From Adiantum capillus-veneris (Eukaryota; Streptophyta; Polypodiopsida; Polypodiales; Pteridaceae): a stretch of 64,000 nucleotides of DNA. Position numbers and translations under genes: made by a program. The stretch covers positions 51,964,274 through 52,028,273 of the forward strand of contig CM043942.1 in assembly GCA_014529385.2 (NCBI GenBank), in the 5' to 3' direction. Numbering within the stretch: the first letter of the stretch is position 1; every line of letters begins with the position of its first letter. Below are positions 10,295-22,128 of this stretch, in pieces. Below the pieces are notes generated by a model. It did no database searches, was not told where the DNA came from, and was given only the letters and a program-made list of their open reading frames with translations.

Positions 10295-11170
10295 ATGGCG
10301 TCTCGCAAGGTTATCCGCCGCCTGGGGGCCCTGCTGCATCCTTCAAGAGGCTTCTGCCACAAGCAGGAGCTCGGTGATCAATTGCATCCGCGATCATCCA
10401 GTCAACTGCTCGCGGCCTTGGAGCCGCATGTCACAAGTTCCGGGAAGGAACTTTTTCAAGGCCTCATGGACGTGTCCTGTTTAGAGAAGGAGGTCTGGAA
10501 ACAGAAACAGAAAGAAATTGAATATCAAAAGGAGGCCATTGAGTATAAGAACAAGGAGATCGCATATTTGGAGGTAGACCTCCTTAGATCCAAGGGTTTG
10601 AACAATACACGTGGGTTGTTCGAGAGAATGCAGGAGGTCCTTGCAACATATGCACGTGCTAAAGGAAACAAAGCTTCCATTTTGTGGGAAAAAATCCTCA
10701 AGTGGTCTCCGGACTTGGCTGCTTGCTAGAGAAGAACACCCAATATTCCACTGCAAGATGTGCGGAAGCAAGCAGCGCACTGCCATACTATATACAACAT
10801 TCTTTCGCAGCACGTGCACGCAGGTAAAGAATTGGCTGAACTGCAGGCCGCCAATGGGAGAATTTATTTTCATAGAGGGCCTATGTCGCCTGAACAGGTC
10901 CAAATATTTCTCTGTATTGGAAAGGCGGCGAAGTTTGACATTGAAGAAGACCCGTCTACCAGGTACACCTGCTACTCTTGTTGCTTTTATTTGTTTATTG
11001 TTTGAATGTTGCCTGTATTCATTTTATATATATTGATCGGACAGGCCGTGCTGAAGAGTTCAGATGTAGATCTGTTTGAATGTGGTCATGGTACGTATGA
11101 TACTGTACATGAGACTATGGGCTCGCTGTAGAGTGATGAGGACTTTTTTGGTTCTGATGATGTTCAGTGA
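10295..11170 (+). pseudogene. Unrecognised gene, probably dead; basic N-terminus and coiled coil
   Basis: The ATG at 10,295 opens MASRKVIRRLGALLHP, a basic, Arg-rich start that could be a mitochondrial presequence. A Lys/Glu-rich coiled-coil segment (EKEVWKQKQKEIEYQKEAIE) follows at about residues 65-100. The frame stops at TAG 10,727 but continues clearly in frame (HTIYNILSQHVHAGKELAEL) to AG/GT at 10,962. A plausible 82-bp intron runs 10,963-11,044. A second coding stretch (VLKSSDVDLFECGHG) then runs to a TGA at 11,168, with another TAG inside (about 11,130) and a phase mismatch at the junction. Two stops plus the phase problem favour a pseudogene. I do not recognise the family. The codon and base mix is more GC-rich than the surroundings. 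Confidence 0.5.
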
Positions 11171-11983
11171 TGCGTAATGATTTATGTTGAGGACAGGTAG
11201 TCCTCAGGGTACATTATGCAGGTTGTGTAGAGAGGATACAAAATGTAAAAGCCTGGTTGCAGGTGTTTACTGTTAATCCAATGAGCTGTTTATTGTCTGA
11301 GTGCTTGAAGCTATATACCTGGATGGTTATATGGGACTCTGTGCGTGTAGGGACTTACTTGCAGGCTGCTGTCTGCTCTCTAGGATATAGTTTCTCAATG
11401 CCTGATAACAAAGGCTGTTTATTTTAATTATGTGTTTAGTTCTTGTTGTTTTTAACCATGCCGGACTATGTACTGTTTGCTGAACACTTTGAGGGCATTA
11501 TACGGAGGTGTATTATACGCATATGATTGTGAAAGTTGGTGTGTTGGTTTATGATCTTTTAGTGTGTATGGTAATAGGTTATGTAGTCATACAAGGACAC
11601 ACACACATATGTATCTATACATATGTGACACTTTGAATCCCATTTTACCTCGAAAACTTCCTCTAGCTCAGTTGTGGTGTGTATGTATGAGGATTCAAAT
11701 ATGAAATTTGAGCTTGAATTTTGATTTTGATGCTCAAACAAGAGTTACTAGATTTCAAGTCTTCTTGTAAACAATTTCAAGGTTTGTCACTAACATCACA
11801 TATTTTTCAACAAAAATAATTTCCTGCACCTATACAGCATGCACTAGATGTCTTGCAAGAGTCAAAATCCTCTTCATGCTTGTTTGGCGAGCTAACCATT
11901 CAGGTGTGTGTGTTTTGTTGAAACATCTGCCAACTAATACCATTATAAAGTAAGCTCTTGTTTACTCCCCCCTTTGTCCTCGT
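11171..11983. other. Spacer without recognisable gene
   Basis: AT-rich sequence after the 10,295 gene. It could include its 3' UTR. No ORF has family motifs and no repeat structure is visible. Confidence 0.5.
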
Positions 11984-12525
11984 TTACTTTTCAGCATTCG
12001 ACGTCCTCAGTCGCCCCTGCTTTTGTGCCCGCACTTCCTCGTCCGTAAGTGACACTGAGGAAGTCAAGGGATCGACGATGGGAGTGTAATCCGCTGTTGA
12101 TGCATCCCATCGGAAAAAAGAACAACCAGTATGACAGATAGGTTTGGTGTGAGCAAGTATGTGGCCCGGTTTAAAATACATTACCGGTTTTTGGCAGACA
12201 TTGGCCACTGTCACCAAGCTGCCTTAGGTTTATGGTTTTCATTTGAATGGAGGAGCTACATGAAGTTTTCGTGGACCTGGGTAATTTGCTCGTAGCAGGT
12301 GCATGAAATGCTAATATCACTTCCTCCCATTCCAAGTGGGCTGTCTTCCCCGTCTGTTTGCACATCCACATTTATGTTCTTTGCACCATCACCTGATTCA
12401 CCTGTTGTGACATGGAGGAGATAACTCGGGAGTGTCTTGAAAGGGGCGAGCAGGCCCTGCAGGCACTGGCAGAGAAGCTCTTTAGTCTTCCCTCCGCTGC
12501 TGAGAAGACCGGTCGCATTGTTCAA
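11984..12525 (-). pseudogene. Possible zinc-finger (GRF-like) remnant
   Basis: Three minus-strand frames in a row give SISCTCYEQ, then CLPKTGNVF, then KPICHTGCSFFRWDAS and an acidic/basic tail to a stop at 11,984. A Cys pair early on and C-x-FF-x-W late on is the look of the GRF zinc finger, here broken by two frame changes. This is a weak, pattern-based call. The family match and even the coding strand are uncertain, since a plus ORF (12,412) overlaps it. Confidence 0.25.
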
Positions 12526-12605
12526 CTCCCTTCACCTACAATTTGGCTACCTCGAGAGAAACGTATAAGTGACCCTGCTCATTTGGCTTGTTTTGATCTC
12601 TCTCA

Positions 12606-12606
<1 letters not shown>

Positions 12607-12657
<51 letters not shown>
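12607..12657. repeat. (AC)n microsatellite, about 25 units
   Basis: An uninterrupted CA dinucleotide run. It creates long Thr-His open frames on plus and Val-Cys frames on minus that are not genes. Confidence 0.98.
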
Positions 12658-12659
<2 letters not shown>

Positions 12660-12663
<4 letters not shown>

Positions 12664-13255
12664 TGCCTGCCCGTGCCCACTTGCAATTGTGTTTTGTGTG
12701 AAACCCAGGTTCCTAAAATATGCACTTGGATGCTCACAATGACACATATATGGTCATGGCTCTCTGTACATATGTACCATTATATTTGAATTCATACATA
12801 TGTAGATCCGTGTACACATGTAAAAGACACATACATACGTAGATCCGTGTACACATGTAAAAGACACATACATACGTAGATATGTGTGTATGTGTGGATG
12901 TATGCATTTTTCTATGTACCCAAACACATACTCATGCATGCACACATATGTGCATATATGTATCTGTGTGTATGTGCAAAATTTATGTGTATATTTTCTC
13001 TTTCTCACATACACGTGTTTGCGTAGGTACATTTACACATATATATATACACACATGTATTAATAACTACAGTTTAACTGTTGTGTATATCAAATGCAGA
13101 TATGTATATCTATATATGCAATAGTGTATAGAAATATATGCATGCTTATTATCATAAGCTGTATTCGAACGTTTGTGTAGACACTCCCATATCCACATAT
13201 GAATCTGTGCACACATGTATACCCATATAAACATATCTGGTTAGATCTTTGCTCT
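12660..13255. repeat. Cryptically simple TG/CA/TA region with 37-bp tandem pair
   Basis: The stretch is almost all short runs of CACATA, TGTGTA and TATGTA. At 12,804 and 12,841 a 37-bp unit beginning AGATCCGTGTACACATG is tandemly repeated, with a partial third copy. There is no coding signal; the ORFs here are products of the simple sequence. Confidence 0.85.
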
Positions 13256-13374
13256 TACATAAATGTACACCATTGCGATCCGAGCTTCCTACTGTTGCTT
13301 CGCCCTCGCCATCCCTCCTCTCCACCCCACCCCCCCTCTTGCTGGTGGCACGCTGAGCCTCTTTCACGCCGCAG

Positions 13375-13403
13375 CCCCCCCCCCCCCCCCCCCCCCCCCC
13401 CCC
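13375..13403. repeat. Poly-C tract of 29 bases
   Basis: A pure C run flanked by two similar arms (GGTGGCACGCTG before and after), as if the tract grew inside a small duplication. Its length is likely variable and hard to sequence. Confidence 0.95.
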
Positions 13404-13504
13404 GTTGTTGGTGGCACGCTGCGGTGGACTGAGCCTCTCTCGCGCGTGCTGCTTTCTCGTCTTCGACTTCACCCACCCCTTTTCTTTTCAGCATCAGACA
13501 TAGA

Positions 13505-14215
13505 ATGACGACTTCAGCTTCACCTCAGAGGGACTCTACAGCAGCCCCCTCGTCCAACACCGCGGAGTCGACCCTTCGACTTGCTCTTTCGCCAGAAAAG
13601 CAAGCGAGCTTATTGGCCGAGGTGGAACGGCTCCAAGCCACCTCAGTCATTTGCAGGATTGTTGGCACTCGATCCTGCAGAGGCGAGGTGAGGGACCTAC
13701 TTCAAGCTTGACTCCTCACCGAAGTGGGCAAGATCATTGATGTGCAGCTACTCGGGAGAGGATATTATCAGATTGAGTTTGAGTCTCCAGAGATGGCGGC
13801 CAAAGTGGTCTCGATGAGCTTGCTCAGCATTCGAGCGGCTCCAGCATTTTTTCGATAGTGGCGTCGTGGCTTTGACCCGACGACAGATGTTCTTGAGGAG
13901 GAGGAAGACATTCCCATCTCAGTCTGCTTTCCTGGACTGAGGCGAGAATACCTACCTTTATTGACCAGGATTGGCTCCATGTTTGGGTCAGTTTTGAAAC
14001 CCCTCCCACTTCTGCTTCAGTTGTGGCCAAGGTTGCGGGTTTGCCCACTGTTTGGGGTCTAGTTCGGGACACACACCCTCCTAAAGGAGGTCCTCCTTCC
14101 TCGAGTCGATGGAGGGCGGATCAGTCAGAGAGTGGAGTATTCGGGCCTCCCGAATGAGTGTTTCATCTGTAGGCAGATGGGCCACCTAGCGAGGGCTTGT
14201 CCACGTTGGAGACCT
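13505..14215 (+). pseudogene. LINE ORF1 remnant (DUF4283-like domain plus CCHC knuckle)
   Basis: From the ATG at 13,505 a Ser/Thr-rich start leads into VGKIIDVQLLGRGYYQIEF and PISVCFPGLRREYLPLL. These have the spacing of the DUF4283 RNA-binding-like domain of plant LINE ORF1 proteins. A knuckle, CFICRQMGHLARAC (C-x2-C-x4-H-x4-C), follows at about 14,162-14,203. In-frame TGA (13,709) and TAG (about 13,856) and a later frame change break it. No matching ORF2 follows. It is probably a different insertion from the LINE 3' end at 8,190. Confidence 0.7.
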
Positions 14216-14329
14216 CGACCCACAGCACAGACGCAGTCCCCCAGGGTTGTGCCGACCCCCCTCCTTATCTCGTGTTGGTGTTCATGCAAACTAGCCAGAC
14301 ATCCATCAATGTAACTGTGCTAACCTTAT

Positions 14330-14664
14330 CTAAAGTTTTGGTAATATAGATCAATAAGAAGAGGTGAGGGGTTAATCCTCACACTGAGCTCCATCAACAC
14401 TATGTGCAATCATCTCCTTCCTCACCCGCACTTGCACTTTGCATGCACCATACATGCACTCACGATTGTTATCAGAGATTTGGTCTTCCTCCTCGCTTTC
14501 AAATGCGTGAAAATCCTCTTGGAGTGGGTAAGGTTCAATCATAGCTAATTGGGATTAAGGTCTATCTAGAGCAAATTGACAGTCGACAGTACGTTGTGTA
14601 GCAAGTGAAGTAAAGCTTGGAGTACAATAATTTTGTGTAGGAATATATAGAAATCTCAGAGTAA

Positions 14665-14725
<61 letters not shown>

Positions 14726-15785
14726 AGCTAGCTGGAATTCATGTCCACATGCATGCAATTTTAGGTCAGATTTTGGTTTTGATTATTATTGTAGCTTCTT
14801 CGTCATGCTGGCCCAACAAGCATCTTGAGGTTTTAGCCCCCCCTTTCAAAGCCATTTATGCTCTTAGAATCTCAATTTGAGTAGCACACCAGAAGGTAGT
14901 TTTCAATTGACATTTTCAGCATTGGATACACACACACACACTCCAATTTTTGGCTTCAACAGCGAGTCCAAATTCTCACAGACACTCCGTAGAGAGCAAG
15001 ACAAAGAGAGTTTCTTAGTAGGCGATAGGTTACAGATTACCATTAGTAGCAATTTTATGCATCTATAAGAGCAATCTTTTGGATTGCCATATGTGCATTT
15101 TGTCCACGATGTATGTTCTCTATGGTACTGCTTATGCATAGCCATACATGGCTTCGTAGAGACCTCTTAGATACATTTTTACATGCAAAGGGATAGTCAC
15201 ATGCTCTTTTGACACAACAAATTTTTGAGAATCTTTGGTAGTGAAACAACCAGTACAGTTCTAATGGGAGTTTGGATGCACGTGGTTTATGTGTGACTAG
15301 CACTTAAGAGTGCTTATGCTCTGTTGAGAGCATTTTACTACCCATAGGGAAGTGAGTTGTGGTTTTTTCTTGCACGTTTGTTGGTGCCTATTTTTGTGCA
15401 TACAATACATTTGCATTGATTTCATGACATATGTACGTTGTGTGGTGGATACTTCCATTGTACCATTATGGAGCCAATTTTGGCTTGTTTTGGCAGTCTT
15501 GATCATTTTTCAGACTTGGACTGGAAGAGCCCTTTTTGAGACTTTGGCTAGTCGTGTCTATAGGACCTCCTTTTGTGAGGGTCATTTTACAAGGTTTTTT
15601 GTTACCAAGCATTGGGGGCTAGGTTACCCAGTGTGAGGTGGACCTCTATCTCTTCCACATCACAAGTGAATCAGTGATTTTTCCAAGAATAGAGACACAT
15701 AGGCCTAGCCACTCATTGCAATAAAACTCTAAGCATCTACGAAAAAGGGGGGGCTCTCCATCATCCGTGCACACGAGTCCTCAAA
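14330..15785. other. Spacer with (GT)n(GA)n microsatellite
   Basis: A compound (GT)n(GA)n run lies at about 14,666-14,722 and a short (AC)n at 14,926-14,942. The rest holds no ORF with recognisable motifs on either strand. Confidence 0.6.
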
Positions 15786-15814
15786 CTCTATTTCTATGGA
15801 TGGCATCTCTCTGA

Positions 15815-16465
15815 ATGAAATCACATGGATACAAAGCAAGGGAATCTCTCTGGTTGCAATCACTTATCCTTACTCTAGGTCCCCTTTTTTTCATCGTGTG
15901 TGAAGAATCAATCTCTATTTTCGATGGATGGTTTCTCTTGGAAGGAAATCACCTACACTTGCATCTTATAGGCATGTGGCATTATGCAAGATGCTAATGC
16001 TACCCGTCAAAATGAATGATGATATTGTTTGCTAGGGGCTATTGCAAAGAAACTATGTTTTGGTACTGCCTAGGTTGACATGTTTGCCAAATATGGTGTA
16101 CTTTAGAAAGCACAAAAAGTGCTCGAGGAGGTTTCTCTGAGGGGTTCTATCTTGACGTACACCAATTGCAAGATATTCCCAACAAGGGTATGACTCCTTT
16201 TAATAGATGCAAAACGAGGGCGCCTCTCTAGTTGCAATCACCTATACATGCATCTTGAAGGGATGTGGTAGTATACAAGATGTTGATTTGGGCAAAAGAA
16301 TTGAGGATGATATTGTTAGTTAGGGGTTGTTGATAAAGAATGACGTGCTTGGAAATGCCTTGACTGACATGTATATTAAGTGTGGTAAACTTTAAAAATC
16401 ACAACAAGTGCTTGAGGATCTTCTTATTTGGAACATCGTCTCTTGGAATGCAATGATTGCGGGAT
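15815..16465 (+). pseudogene. PPR protein pseudogene, two decayed repeat units
   Basis: Two successive blocks (about 15,935-16,150 and 16,190-16,465) read like one plant PPR module each. The second is clearer: ITYTCILKGCGSIQDVDLGK, then GNALTDMYIKCGKL, then QQVLEDLLIWNIVSWNAMI. The first has TYTCIL, VDMFAKYGVL and KAQKVLEE in the same order. Stops interrupt both and the C-terminal part is missing. Intact relatives bind organelle RNA. The wording with KGCGS and a VLE(E/D)L box is like large fern PPR families (from memory, not checked). Confidence 0.75.
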
Positions 16466-16945
16466 GCTGTAGAAAGAGGAGGGGAGAAGAGAAGTGTGTG
16501 TGTTAGGAGCAAGAGAAAGAAGGCATGGGGCCATCCAAGGAGGGGGGAGGCCTCATGTGTAGAGTTGCGAATACGGCATGAGATTGATTTTTATTTTATT
16601 TTTTGGGGGACGGGGGATATTCCTACCTATTGGACTTTTGTAAAGATAGAGCTTGTAGTAGGTGCACCATTAGTACGTCAGTAAGTTGCTCCAATTTTGA
16701 AGTGTATTAAATTAGGAGGAATCTTAAAAGATACCCTCTTTGTTATCAAAGTGGAAAAGTAGAGACCTACCAGGTGTCATAGGCAAATGGCAAGCAACTT
16801 GTGGTAGGTGGACGGCGAGGGAAATTTTACAAAGGAGGCAGGTGGTAGGACACAAGAGGACATAGCTGGCAGCAAAGGCGAGATAGCTACCACGTGACCA
16901 AATGTAGGTAGCGCGAGAGCAGATGGAGAGTTTTGAAGAGAAGAG
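16466..16945. other. Spacer without recognisable gene
   Basis: Purine-rich patches only. The small ORFs on both strands show no family features. Confidence 0.5.
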
Positions 16946-16949
16946 TGTA

Positions 16950-17380
16950 TTTTGGAAAGGGCGCTTGAAGATGACATATATATTCCTGAACCTTTCTCGA
17001 AGGAAGCATTAGAGCCATTGTAATGGACTCATATTCTAGAAACCTTAGATGTGTGTGCTATCTCAGATGGTCCCACAACAAAATTCTACGATAAGGATGG
17101 ATATGATGTGGTTTTGTGTTTTATGGTCAATACAATCCTAGGAAAGGTTTCCTTAGAACATCCCAGGGGTGATAGATTGATCAAACAAGAGGTTGAAGAG
17201 TTTTATGACTCTTCGGAGCATTTTGCAGGAGAGGATGACGTAGACAATGAATGCTTTGATAACTTGAGTGACCAAGAAGAAACTATAGTAGACATCCGGT
17301 TTTACAATTTTTCAACCAAAAACCTAAACGTCTATTTTGAAGATCCATTTTTTGTACTTATCGTAGATATGGTGATGCCA
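16950..17380 (+). pseudogene. Ty3 gag-protease linker remnant, related to element D
   Basis: The segment reads YIPEPFSKEALEPL, HILETLDVCAI, GPTTKFYDKDGYDVV and EEFYDSSEHFAGE. Element D has the same order at 44,290-44,570: YIPEPFPEEELEPF, HILATLDVCAV, APTTKF, NGYDVV and DKFYDSEEHFELQ. It is therefore a fragment of a diverged relative of element D, here without LTRs or PR. One stop lies in the first part (about 17,020). Confidence 0.7.
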
Positions 17381-17440
17381 TGGAATTATATGAGAGTCTT
17401 TATGAGTTTAGTTTGTGGCCTTTTTAGCTTGGTATGTTAG

Positions 17441-18215
17441 GCACATGTACATGTGCGTCAAGTCACCCAGCTAGTAGGTCAGCCGTTATAGGGGCAAGTG
17501 TGTGCAGTTTGATTTTTTTTTATATGCCCCTAATCTATGTATATGAGATGTGAGTTTTAAGCAAGCACTGTGTGGTATCTTATTATCAAAATTTTGTAGT
17601 TTTTTTGTCGTTATAATTCTTTTGCCCTCAACTAACTTCTCTCTATGTAGTAGTGCTATATAGCATGTTGTTTGCATCAATTTTTCACATAGTAATGCAT
17701 AGATTCAAACATTGACATCTTCAAAAAAATTTGTTGTAAAAAAATTAGAATTTTTTTAAACCTTGAAAGCATCCCTTTTGGATTTGTTCTTTAGAAGCTA
17801 TAGTATGTTCCCTGCAGGGTACATGATATGGTAGCCTGCATGCAATTTGATCTAGAGCAAGTTGTGAAAGCTTACATGCTTTGTGACATATGTAAAATTT
17901 GAAATTATGGTTTTTCAAAATGGAGAAGATCTTTTTTCAAGTGCATTGGTTGGTATGTGGTGTAAATCCATGCTAGGGCAGGTGCTTCTTCCTAGTTTCC
18001 ATGGTGGTCTTCTAAGTTGGCATGTGCTTGTAAATTCCCACGGGATCACTTGTCTTTGACTTGTGGTTTTGTGGAGTTATTTTGATATGGTTTGTGGTGA
18101 TGAATTTGCATATTGAAGACTATTGGGATACATTGTTGTAGAGGTGTCCCTTGTTCTTGTTTTCTTAACAGTGTTTTGATGCCCTCCACTGCAAAACTCT
18201 TTCCTGTGACCTTCA
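17441..18215. other. AT-rich spacer
   Basis: T-rich and A-rich runs with no supported ORF, repeat or RNA gene. Confidence 0.5.
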
Positions 18216-18760
18216 AGTTATAGGTTTTGATTGATGTGATAGCAGAATTTCCAATTTTTTATGGTAATGTAGGCGAGGATGTTGATGCATTCATTGAAAA
18301 GATGGAGTTTTCTTGTTTGATTACAAATCAAGAAGATCCATTGGTTATGCTGAATATATATATACTTTTTGCTTGAAAGAGAATGCAAGGACATGGTACA
18401 ATGAATATAAATTGTAGTTGAAATCATCTCGATCTCCATGGTGATGATTGACAATGCAATTAAGAAGGATTTTCTTGAGAGGTTTAAGAAGGTGAGGATC
18501 TAGAGAAGGTAGGTATTTGTGTCAAGAGCCTTATGCAAGGTGAACATGAAACAATGGATATGCATGTGAGGTAGTTTAATGAGTTATGGAGAAAATGTTG
18601 TAATGTTTTAAGAAATGAGTCCTCCTCTTATGCTTGAATTGACCATGTTTATGCTAATCTTAAGGGTTGATTTGAGATTCAAAGTTGAGCTAAAAAGGTG
18701 GCTTACATTTGAGGATGTAGTAAAGGTTGCAAAGCATGAGGAATGGACACTAGAGAGATT
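18216..18760 (+). pseudogene. Ty3 gag remnant
   Basis: Across several frames the sequence gives AEFPIFYGNVGEDVDAFIEK, LKENARTWYNEY, AIKKDFLERFK and HVRQFNELWRKC. This is the usual string of a Retrotrans_gag domain (target peptide, W-Y motif, F-x-x-x-F helix). It is broken by frameshifts. It follows the linker remnant at 16,950 in the wrong order for one element, so the two are separate pieces. Confidence 0.65.
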
Positions 18761-19138
18761 GAGAGGGCTTGGATTGCATGTGATGTGAAGCCAAAGGTTT
18801 CTCCATGCATTGATGTATATACAAAGAGAGCCTCTAATTCAATATTATATCATGGTGTTTGTCTTGCAAAAGAACAACAAGCATATAATGAGGAGAAAGA
18901 TGATAAGAAGAATGTACAAATCATGTCATCCTTGTTGTCTTTTCCACTTAATGGTGCTTCACATGGCAAAGATGATGTTTCGATGGATGTGAAAATGAAT
19001 GGAAAGGAAAAGAATGAAATTAGTGAAGTTCCAAAAAAGGATCATGATGAGAATCAAGATATGGATGCCATAAATGTCATGTCTACTATATGCACGTGCA
19101 TTGGAAGAGGAGCTTGTATGATGCTAAAGTGGATATAG
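18743..19138 (+). pseudogene. Charged ORF, probably gag C-terminal part
   Basis: 131 codons rich in Lys, Glu and Asp (EKDDKKNVQ, KMNGKEKNEISEVPKK). It overlaps the end of the gag remnant, in another frame. It has no zinc knuckle or other motif. It is assigned to the same decayed element by position; it could equally be chance. Confidence 0.35.
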
Positions 19139-19946
19139 ATTGCCCCTCTCCTTTATGTTTTAGTTGAAAAGGACTTGCACATCAACAAAGCTTTTCATGT
19201 GCAAGAGGATTATACCCAAGAAGAGGCTTCTCAAGTATATTGTATGGTTGGGTCTACGACAAAAAATGATGTTGCTATTGAACATGCTGTGGACCTTGGA
19301 ATGAGGAGACTATCCATAAGTAATTTCATGATTCTATCTATGATGATGTAGGTAGCCATGCTGTCAATGATGAAGTGCATAAGATGGTTCTTGAGGCTAT
19401 GTGGGAAGCCATGGAAATGTAATTTGATGCGTAATGATAATATGGTTCATGGTAACTTTCTAGATCCTCTTTTGCTAAGGAGATTAAGCTATGTGTAGAA
19501 GATGTCTTACCTTTAAGCTGGACACTTTTGAAATGAATGATTTTTTTTTAATGGGTGAAGAATATGATTTGGTTATGCATAAGTATATGATGATGCTTGA
19601 TGAAAAGGTTGATGCCATTTTTAAGGGGATGGTAAAGGATGATGTCCATGATATGATGAGTGAGGAGACTCTATATATGGTATTTGTGAATACTATTTTT
19701 TATTTCCAAGGGGAATAGATGGCATATAAATTCCATGGTTTGATGTCGGAAACATTAACTTGGGTGCTTTAACTTTATGAAGTTGTAGCATGTGTTTTAT
19801 GGCCATTTGATCTAGGTGACCATGAAATTGTTTGCTACTAATGAGCATGAATGTTCTAGTAGGCTTTGGGGTTGGCAAACTATGTTGCGTGCATTTTTAT
19901 TGCGAGCTTCTTTTTTTGTGTAGCCTACCTTGATTATAAACTTCGG

Positions 19947-19981
<35 letters not shown>

Positions 19982-20327
19982 AGTCCCAAAATGGCACCTC
20001 ATGCAAAGCTTGAAAAATGGCATCACTTTTTATTTAAGAGTGAAAGAGAGAAGTTTTGTTGATTCTTCAAAATGTGTAGCACCTATTGGATCAAACAAAA
20101 ATAAATTCAATCAATAATAAGATGGCCATCCCTTTGAAAATCCAAGTCAAAGCTCTACCTCATGCGACACACTTGCTATTCTGTGCCCTCATCCCCACCT
20201 TGCACACACACAGGTGGAGAGGTGCCTCCCCCAAACCCTATCCTTGCAACCTCTTTGTCCCAAAACTCTTCCCTCGTGGAGACACATATTGTGCCCTCTC
20301 CTTGGCCCCACCTTGCACACACATAGT

Positions 20328-20394
<67 letters not shown>

Positions 20395-21293
20395 AGCACC
20401 GGGAATAGAAAAAGAGGCAAAGGCTTTGATCAGGCGAGAGGGAGAGAGAATCTACTAAAGTATCTTTGATTTTCTCTTTTTTTTTGGTTGTGGTGCAAAC
20501 ATACTACAATCCACATATTCCTATTAGACAAATTTTTGGAGATTCAATTTGTGTGCAAGTCTTATTTTATTCAATCGCACTCTGTAGCAATGGCTCACAA
20601 TTGAGCTCAAAACCTTGAATGTTAGACAAAGACACTAGCCTAAACCATTGTAGCGCAAGAGGGGCATGCCTAGTATATGAGCCTTGCATGATTAAAAGAA
20701 ATCACACTACACCTGCACCACCGCATGGCAGTCTCCTCATTCATGCAGCCTCCATGTTTGTGCAACCTCCTTTGCCACTTGCCTCCCTCACCAGGGCTAC
20801 CACTTTTCATCACTTTGCCTTTTTCCATTTCATCCAAATGCATGTATCTTCCAAGATATTTCCTAATAAACCAATTCCCAAAATTTGAACCACATAACTA
20901 TGTGCTTTTTCATAAGCAAGTTATAATGAGGATACAAGCTTGTCAATACCACTTTGTGATTAATACAAATTTACAATAGATATAGATACTTGGATTTGCT
21001 GATGTTAGATACACCTTACAACAAATCGACATGGTTAATGCTTGAGACTTGGAATGGTTAATCCTAGTCTTTACACTAGAGGTAAGACTCTACTGCTACA
21101 AGTCATGACCACAATCACTTTGGAGGGATGTAGATGACCAACATTCTCCCAAAATGTTGATGATGATTAGGATGACAATTGGTAATGTATTTTCCCCTCT
21201 CACTCTAGCCCACCTTCTTCATTCCAACCACTACCTCTTCTTCTAATGACACTGATTGAATCATTCTCTGCTTGGCTCATATAATAAGTTCTT

Positions 21294-21342
<49 letters not shown>

Positions 21343-21779
21343 GAAGAGTTTCAATCATAATAGATTGCATAATATTAATAATGTCTCCCTACCTCTATAT
21401 CATGCTTGTGTCACACTAGAGACAACTAGAGACTAGGGCATATCACCATCCTTTATTATATGGGGACAACCTATGTGGAACCTTGGACATGCAAGAAAGA
21501 GGAGTGCATAACTTGGTGGTTGTCAATAGTCCCATTGACAACACAATTATCTTGAAAAGACAAGAGAGGAGGAGGGCATAACTTGGTGGTTGTCAGTAGT
21601 GCCATTGACAACATACTTGAGTTTGAAAAGGCAAGAGAGGAGGAGGAGAGGAGGAGATAGATGTTGTCAATAGGGTAGTGAAACAATGGGTACAATGGCT
21701 ACACAAGATTCTATGCAGGGGTAGTTGCATCCATGTCATGGGACAACCATGGATGTTAACCCAAAATGTCGGGAACTCA
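19139..21779. other. Spacer with three (GA)n/(CT)n microsatellites and small duplications
   Basis: (GA)n runs lie at about 19,949-19,981 and 20,332-20,391 (about 30 units) and (CT)n at 21,297-21,340. A phrase ending CCACCTTGCACACACA occurs twice (about 20,184 and 20,290). A 70-bp unit with CATAACTTGGTGGTTGTCA is tandemly repeated (about 21,504 and 21,574). Acidic ORFs such as 19,491-19,718 show no family motif. Confidence 0.7.
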
Positions 21780-21784
21780 ATTTT

Positions 21785-22128
21785 TGTTGAAGATGATGAA
21801 ACAGGAAACAGAAGGAAGATAGCAACTCAGAGTAGGAAGAAGATGGAGAAGGAGAAGACAATGAAATAGGAAACAGAAGGAAGATAGCAGCTTAGAGTAG
21901 GAAGAAGATGGAGAAGGAGAAGACACAGAGCTTGCGTACGAGATCTCTGTAGTCTATCTCTCTGTATTAGAATAATAGAGTATTTACAAACTCATAGCTA
22001 CAAAGCTTATATGAGACCCTAAGAGATAAGGTGTCCTTTCACACCAGATGTCTAGGGGGAAAAACCCAGTGGGACAAAAGTGCCCCTAGCGAAGCGCGTA
22101 TACACACTAACACTACTACATGTCTACA
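21785..22128 (-). repeat. 3' LTR of element B, with internal tandem duplication
   Basis: It begins TGTTGAAGATG and ends TGTCTACA on plus. It is 65 bp longer than the other LTR, because a segment containing GAAACAGAAGGAAGATAGCA is present twice in tandem. Confidence 0.95.

Noticed and set aside
12412-12789. Plus ORF of 125 codons starting MEEITRECLERG
   Set aside because: Its second half is Thr-His from the CA microsatellite. The first 60 codons look protein-like, but I cannot match a family, and an opposite-strand remnant overlaps it.
13152-13508. Several Gly- or Pro-rich ORFs on both strands
   Set aside because: They are translations of the 29-base poly-C tract and its flanks.
20086-20469. 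127-codon ORF and overlapping ones with long Arg-Glu runs
   Set aside because: They are products of the (GA)n microsatellite in different frames.
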